64,000 bases of DNA from Myroides fluvii (GTDB lineage Bacteria > Bacteroidota > Bacteroidia > Flavobacteriales > Flavobacteriaceae), in NCBI RefSeq assembly GCF_009792295.1, contig NZ_CP039934.1:826501-890500 (forward strand), in the 5' to 3' direction. Positions 61,548-64,000 of this stretch are shown here, piece by piece. Position numbers and translations under genes: made by a program. Position 1 is the stretch's first letter; each line of letters starts with the position of its first letter. Below the pieces are notes generated by a model. It was not told where the DNA came from. It made no database searches and worked only from the letters and a program-made list of their open reading frames with translations.

Positions 61548-63920
61548 ATGAAATTCAAACCCAATTTAAAATGGAAGTCCTGGAGCACTAAGAAAAAGGT
61601 GCTTGCTATTCTCGTAGGTATCGCTTTGATTGCCTACTATTTTTGTTTGCCTCCAACTTTGTTTGAAGCTCCTTATTCTACTGTTATTGAAAGCAAGGAC
61701 CATCAACTTTTAGCCGCTCAAATTGCCTCGGATGGACAATGGAGATTTCCTGAAACAAATAAAGTGCCCGATAAATTTAAAACGTGCATCACCCTGTATG
61801 AAGATGAATACTTTACCTATCATTGGGGATTCAATCCCGTTTCTATGGTTAAGGCGTTTGTTTCGAATCTATCAGCGAATAAAGTAAAACGCGGAGGTAG
61901 TACCTTAACGCAACAAACCATACGCCTAGCAAGAGATGGTAAAAGGCGAACTTATTTTGAAAAAATAATCGAGCTGATTCAAGCGACTCGTTTAGAATTT
62001 AAGTATAGCAAGCAATCTATTTTGAAACTCTATGCCTCACATGCTCCTTTTGGAGGAAATGTCGTAGGATTAGACGTGGCTGCTTGGCGGTACTTTGGAA
62101 CCGCCCCTGAGCAACTTTCTTGGGCAGAAAGTGCAACATTAGCTGTACTGCCCAATGCGCCTAGATTGATCTATCCTGGCAAAAACCAAGAAATTCTCTT
62201 AAGCAAGCGCAATGCCTTACTTAAAAAGCTCTTAGAAGCGAACAAAATCGATCAGAACACGTACGATTTAGCCCTTACCGAACCACTCCCTCAAAAGCCA
62301 CATGAGTTGCCCCAACTAGCCCCTCATCTCTTGCAATATATTGCTAAAACCAATAAAGAAGAGCGTTTGGTCACTACAATTGATCACCAAGTACAACAAC
62401 GCGCAAACGATATTATTTTCAATTATTACTTGCATTATAAACAAGCCGAAGTATACAATATTGCAGCACTTATTGTCGATGTAGAAAATAGAGATATTAT
62501 CGCCTATATTGGCAACGCACCAACCACCACTGCGCATCAAAAAGATGTTGATATCATCCAAGCCAACAGAAGTACTGGAAGTATTTTAAAGCCCTTTCTC
62601 TATGCTGCAATGCTAGATGATGCATCGCTCTTACCCCACCAATTGGTTGCGGATATACCTGTGGTAATTTCAGGTTACAAACCCACTAACTTTTCCAATA
62701 GTTACGAGGGAGCCACGACGGCGAATGATGCGCTATCGCGTTCGCTGAACATTCCCTTTGTATTGATGTTACAACAGTATGGTGTTTATCGTTTTTATGA
62801 CAACCTACAGCAGTTGCAATTATCATCGATCAACAAATACCCCGATCACTATGGTTTATCCTTAATCTTAGGAGGTGCTGAAAGTAGCTTATGGCAGTTA
62901 ACTAGAGCATATGCTGGGATGGTGGGTACAGTCAACTATTACAACCAAGAGCAATCCTATCGCACTAAAGAGATTCAAGAATTAAATTGGAAGGCAGATT
63001 ATGTACAATCCTATGGAGAGACTTCCAAAGAAAAGACGATTTGGGGCGCAGGAGCGATTTACAACACCTTTGAGGCCTTAACAAAAGTAAATAGACCCGA
63101 AGGTGATGAAGCTTGGCAATATTACGACTCAGCCCTTAAAATTGCATGGAAGACAGGAACGAGTTTTGGAGGGCGAGATGCTTGGGCCATTGGTGTGAAC
63201 AAAAAATACGTTGTCAGCGTATGGGTAGGCAATGCCACTGGAGAAGGACGTCCTTCGATTAGCGGAGTGCGCATGGCAGGTCCGATTCTCTTTGATTTAT
63301 TCAAACTACTACCCAAGCAGAAGGATATAGCAGCACCGTTGAATGACTTAGAAGAAGTAGCTATTTGTCCTAATTCAGGTTATATCGCAGGTCCTCATTG
63401 TCCTCAAACGAAAACCGATTTGATCCCCTTTCGCGCAAAGAAAACCGCGCTTTGCCCGTATCACAAACTCATTCATTTGGATGCTAGTAAGCAATATCAG
63501 GTAAACAGCCAATGCGAAGCCATTGATCAAATTAAACCAACACCTTGGTTCATTTTACCCCCAACGATGGCTTATTTTTACAGAAAATCACATAGTGATT
63601 ACCAAGATTTACCTCCCTTTAGGGTAGACTGTTATGTGCAAGATCCACTCAAAAAAATAGAGTTCATTTACCCAAAACACGGAGAACATATTTACTTGAC
63701 CAAAAACTTTTATTCCGAATTGCAGCCTTTTGTAGCCAAGGCGAGTGCTAGTAGCGCTAACAAAACGCTGTTTTGGTACTTAAACGAACAGTATTTAGGT
63801 TCAACCCGACAATTTCACGAATTGGCTATACACGGAAAAATGGGACTTAACTACCTCTCGATTACAGACGAAGAAGGTCATACACAAACCATAGCATTCT
63901 ACCTTGAAAAACAGGAATAA
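61548..63920 (+). CDS. pbpC: Penicillin-binding protein 1C
   Basis: PbpC is a bifunctional peptidoglycan synthase. The ATG at 61548 gives 790 residues; an in-frame TTG at 61539 lies in the hairpin and is less likely. After a membrane anchor (about 14-36) comes a GT51 transglycosylase domain with LYEDEYFTYHWG (Glu about 86) and RGGSTLTQQTIRLARDGK. The transpeptidase domain has Ser345-I-L-Lys348, SLN in DALSRSLNIPF, and KTGTS (535-539). The C-terminal BiPBP_C domain (about 700-790) marks the 1C type. It follows the macroglobulin gene, its usual partner. Confidence 0.96.
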   Translation: MKFKPNLKWKSWSTKKKVLAILVGIALIAYYFCLPPTLFEAPYSTVIESKDHQLLAAQIASDGQWRFPETNKVPDKFKTCITLYEDEYFTYHWGFNPVSMVKAFVSNLSANKVKRGGSTLTQQTIRLARDGKRRTYFEKIIELIQATRLEFKYSKQSILKLYASHAPFGGNVVGLDVAAWRYFGTAPEQLSWAESATLAVLPNAPRLIYPGKNQEILLSKRNALLKKLLEANKIDQNTYDLALTEPLPQKPHELPQLAPHLLQYIAKTNKEERLVTTIDHQVQQRANDIIFNYYLHYKQAEVYNIAALIVDVENRDIIAYIGNAPTTTAHQKDVDIIQANRSTGSILKPFLYAAMLDDASLLPHQLVADIPVVISGYKPTNFSNSYEGATTANDALSRSLNIPFVLMLQQYGVYRFYDNLQQLQLSSINKYPDHYGLSLILGGAESSLWQLTRAYAGMVGTVNYYNQEQSYRTKEIQELNWKADYVQSYGETSKEKTIWGAGAIYNTFEALTKVNRPEGDEAWQYYDSALKIAWKTGTSFGGRDAWAIGVNKKYVVSVWVGNATGEGRPSISGVRMAGPILFDLFKLLPKQKDIAAPLNDLEEVAICPNSGYIAGPHCPQTKTDLIPFRAKKTALCPYHKLIHLDASKQYQVNSQCEAIDQIKPTPWFILPPTMAYFYRKSHSDYQDLPPFRVDCYVQDPLKKIEFIYPKHGEHIYLTKNFYSELQPFVAKASASSANKTLFWYLNEQYLGSTRQFHELAIHGKMGLNYLSITDEEGHTQTIAFYLEKQE

Positions 63921-63921
63921 C

Positions 63922-63957
63922 AAAAAACCCAAAACGGTATCCGTTTTGGGTTTTTTG
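63922..63957. terminator. Bidirectional terminator after pbpC
   Basis: A perfect 16-bp stem (63922..63937 with 63941..63956) and 3-base loop starts 2 bases after the pbpC stop. A-runs and T-runs at both ends suit termination on both strands, consistent with a convergent gene at the window edge. Confidence 0.9.
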
Positions 63958-64000
63958 TTATTCTGATATTTCCTTTCCTTTATCATCAAAGAAATGGTAT
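63958..64000 (-). CDS. C-terminal end of a convergent gene, cut by the window edge
   Basis: The minus strand from the window edge reads an open frame ending in YHFFDDKGKEISE and a TAA at 63960..63958, immediately before the bidirectional terminator. Only 13 residues are visible, so no family can be named. The frame is called because of its position and the hydrophilic, protein-like tail. Confidence 0.5.
   Translation of the reverse strand, partial: YHFFDDKGKEISE

Noticed and set aside
1..64000. tRNA, rRNA, CRISPR arrays, insertion sequences, prophage or toxin-antitoxin genes
   Set aside because: Reading both strands gave no cloverleaf, spaced repeats, transposase or integrase motif, or base composition break that would support any of these.

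Overview
The window is a stretch of a Bacteroidota chromosome, almost certainly from the family Flavobacteriaceae (Flavobacterium/Myroides-like). The evidence is the AT-rich sequence, the SprA type IX secretion translocon gene, an alternative complex III operon joined to aa3 oxidase genes, lineage markers such as DUF3098, DUF3078 and ActD (DUF3341), and promoter boxes of the Bacteroidetes type (TTG, about 17-23 nt, TAnnTTTG) with no clear Shine-Dalgarno sequences. I see no tRNA, rRNA, CRISPR array, insertion sequence, prophage or other sign of transfer. Coding density is high and no gap between genes exceeds 300 bases. The longest (39147..39439, 55280..55549, 47696..47917, 33172..33391) hold only promoters, terminators or nothing I can name.

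Layout. 1..2640 (minus) is an efflux operon of a TolC-like protein and a MacA/HlyD adaptor cut by the window edge. 2745..7796 (minus) holds oxidase assembly genes (SCO, a Cys-less SCO-like partner, DUF420, a small CxxC membrane protein) and heme O synthase with oxidase subunits III, III and IV. 7889..9439 carries deoC, vanZ-like and gcvH. 9498..17447 is sprA behind ruvA. 17539..21834 carries maeB, queG and ruvB. 21919..33171 (minus) is the respiratory operon actABCDEF followed by oxidase subunits II and I, which together should pass electrons from menaquinol to oxygen. 33392..39146 holds a SPOR protein, leuS, an S41 peptidase and a membrane LytTR regulator. 39440..42101 (plus) is ftsX, DUF3098, uppP and truB. 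42159..46357 is a set of short units (DUF779/aldehyde dehydrogenase, YiiX-like hydrolase, thioredoxin-like protein, patatin). 46404..50917 has pyrH, frr, asnS and rpoN. 50963..55279 has membrane and outer-membrane proteins and dxs. 55550..63920 (plus) is tadA, a giant alpha-2-macroglobulin lipoprotein and pbpC. A convergent gene is cut at the right edge.

How it fits together. Two themes dominate: aerobic respiration (ACIII, aa3 oxidase, heme A precursor and copper-centre assembly within 31 kb) and the cell envelope (SprA, a PorT-like barrel, UppP, FtsX, PbpC with its macroglobulin, SPOR protein, efflux system). I did not find a clearly new multi-gene system. The most interesting signals are non-coding: a 20-bp-period tandem repeat upstream of the S41 peptidase, next to a LytTR regulator gene, which looks like that regulator's binding site; a half-site-like copy of the same motif inside a large inverted repeat before rpoN; a perfect hairpin at the pbpC start; and a palindrome in front of the efflux operon.
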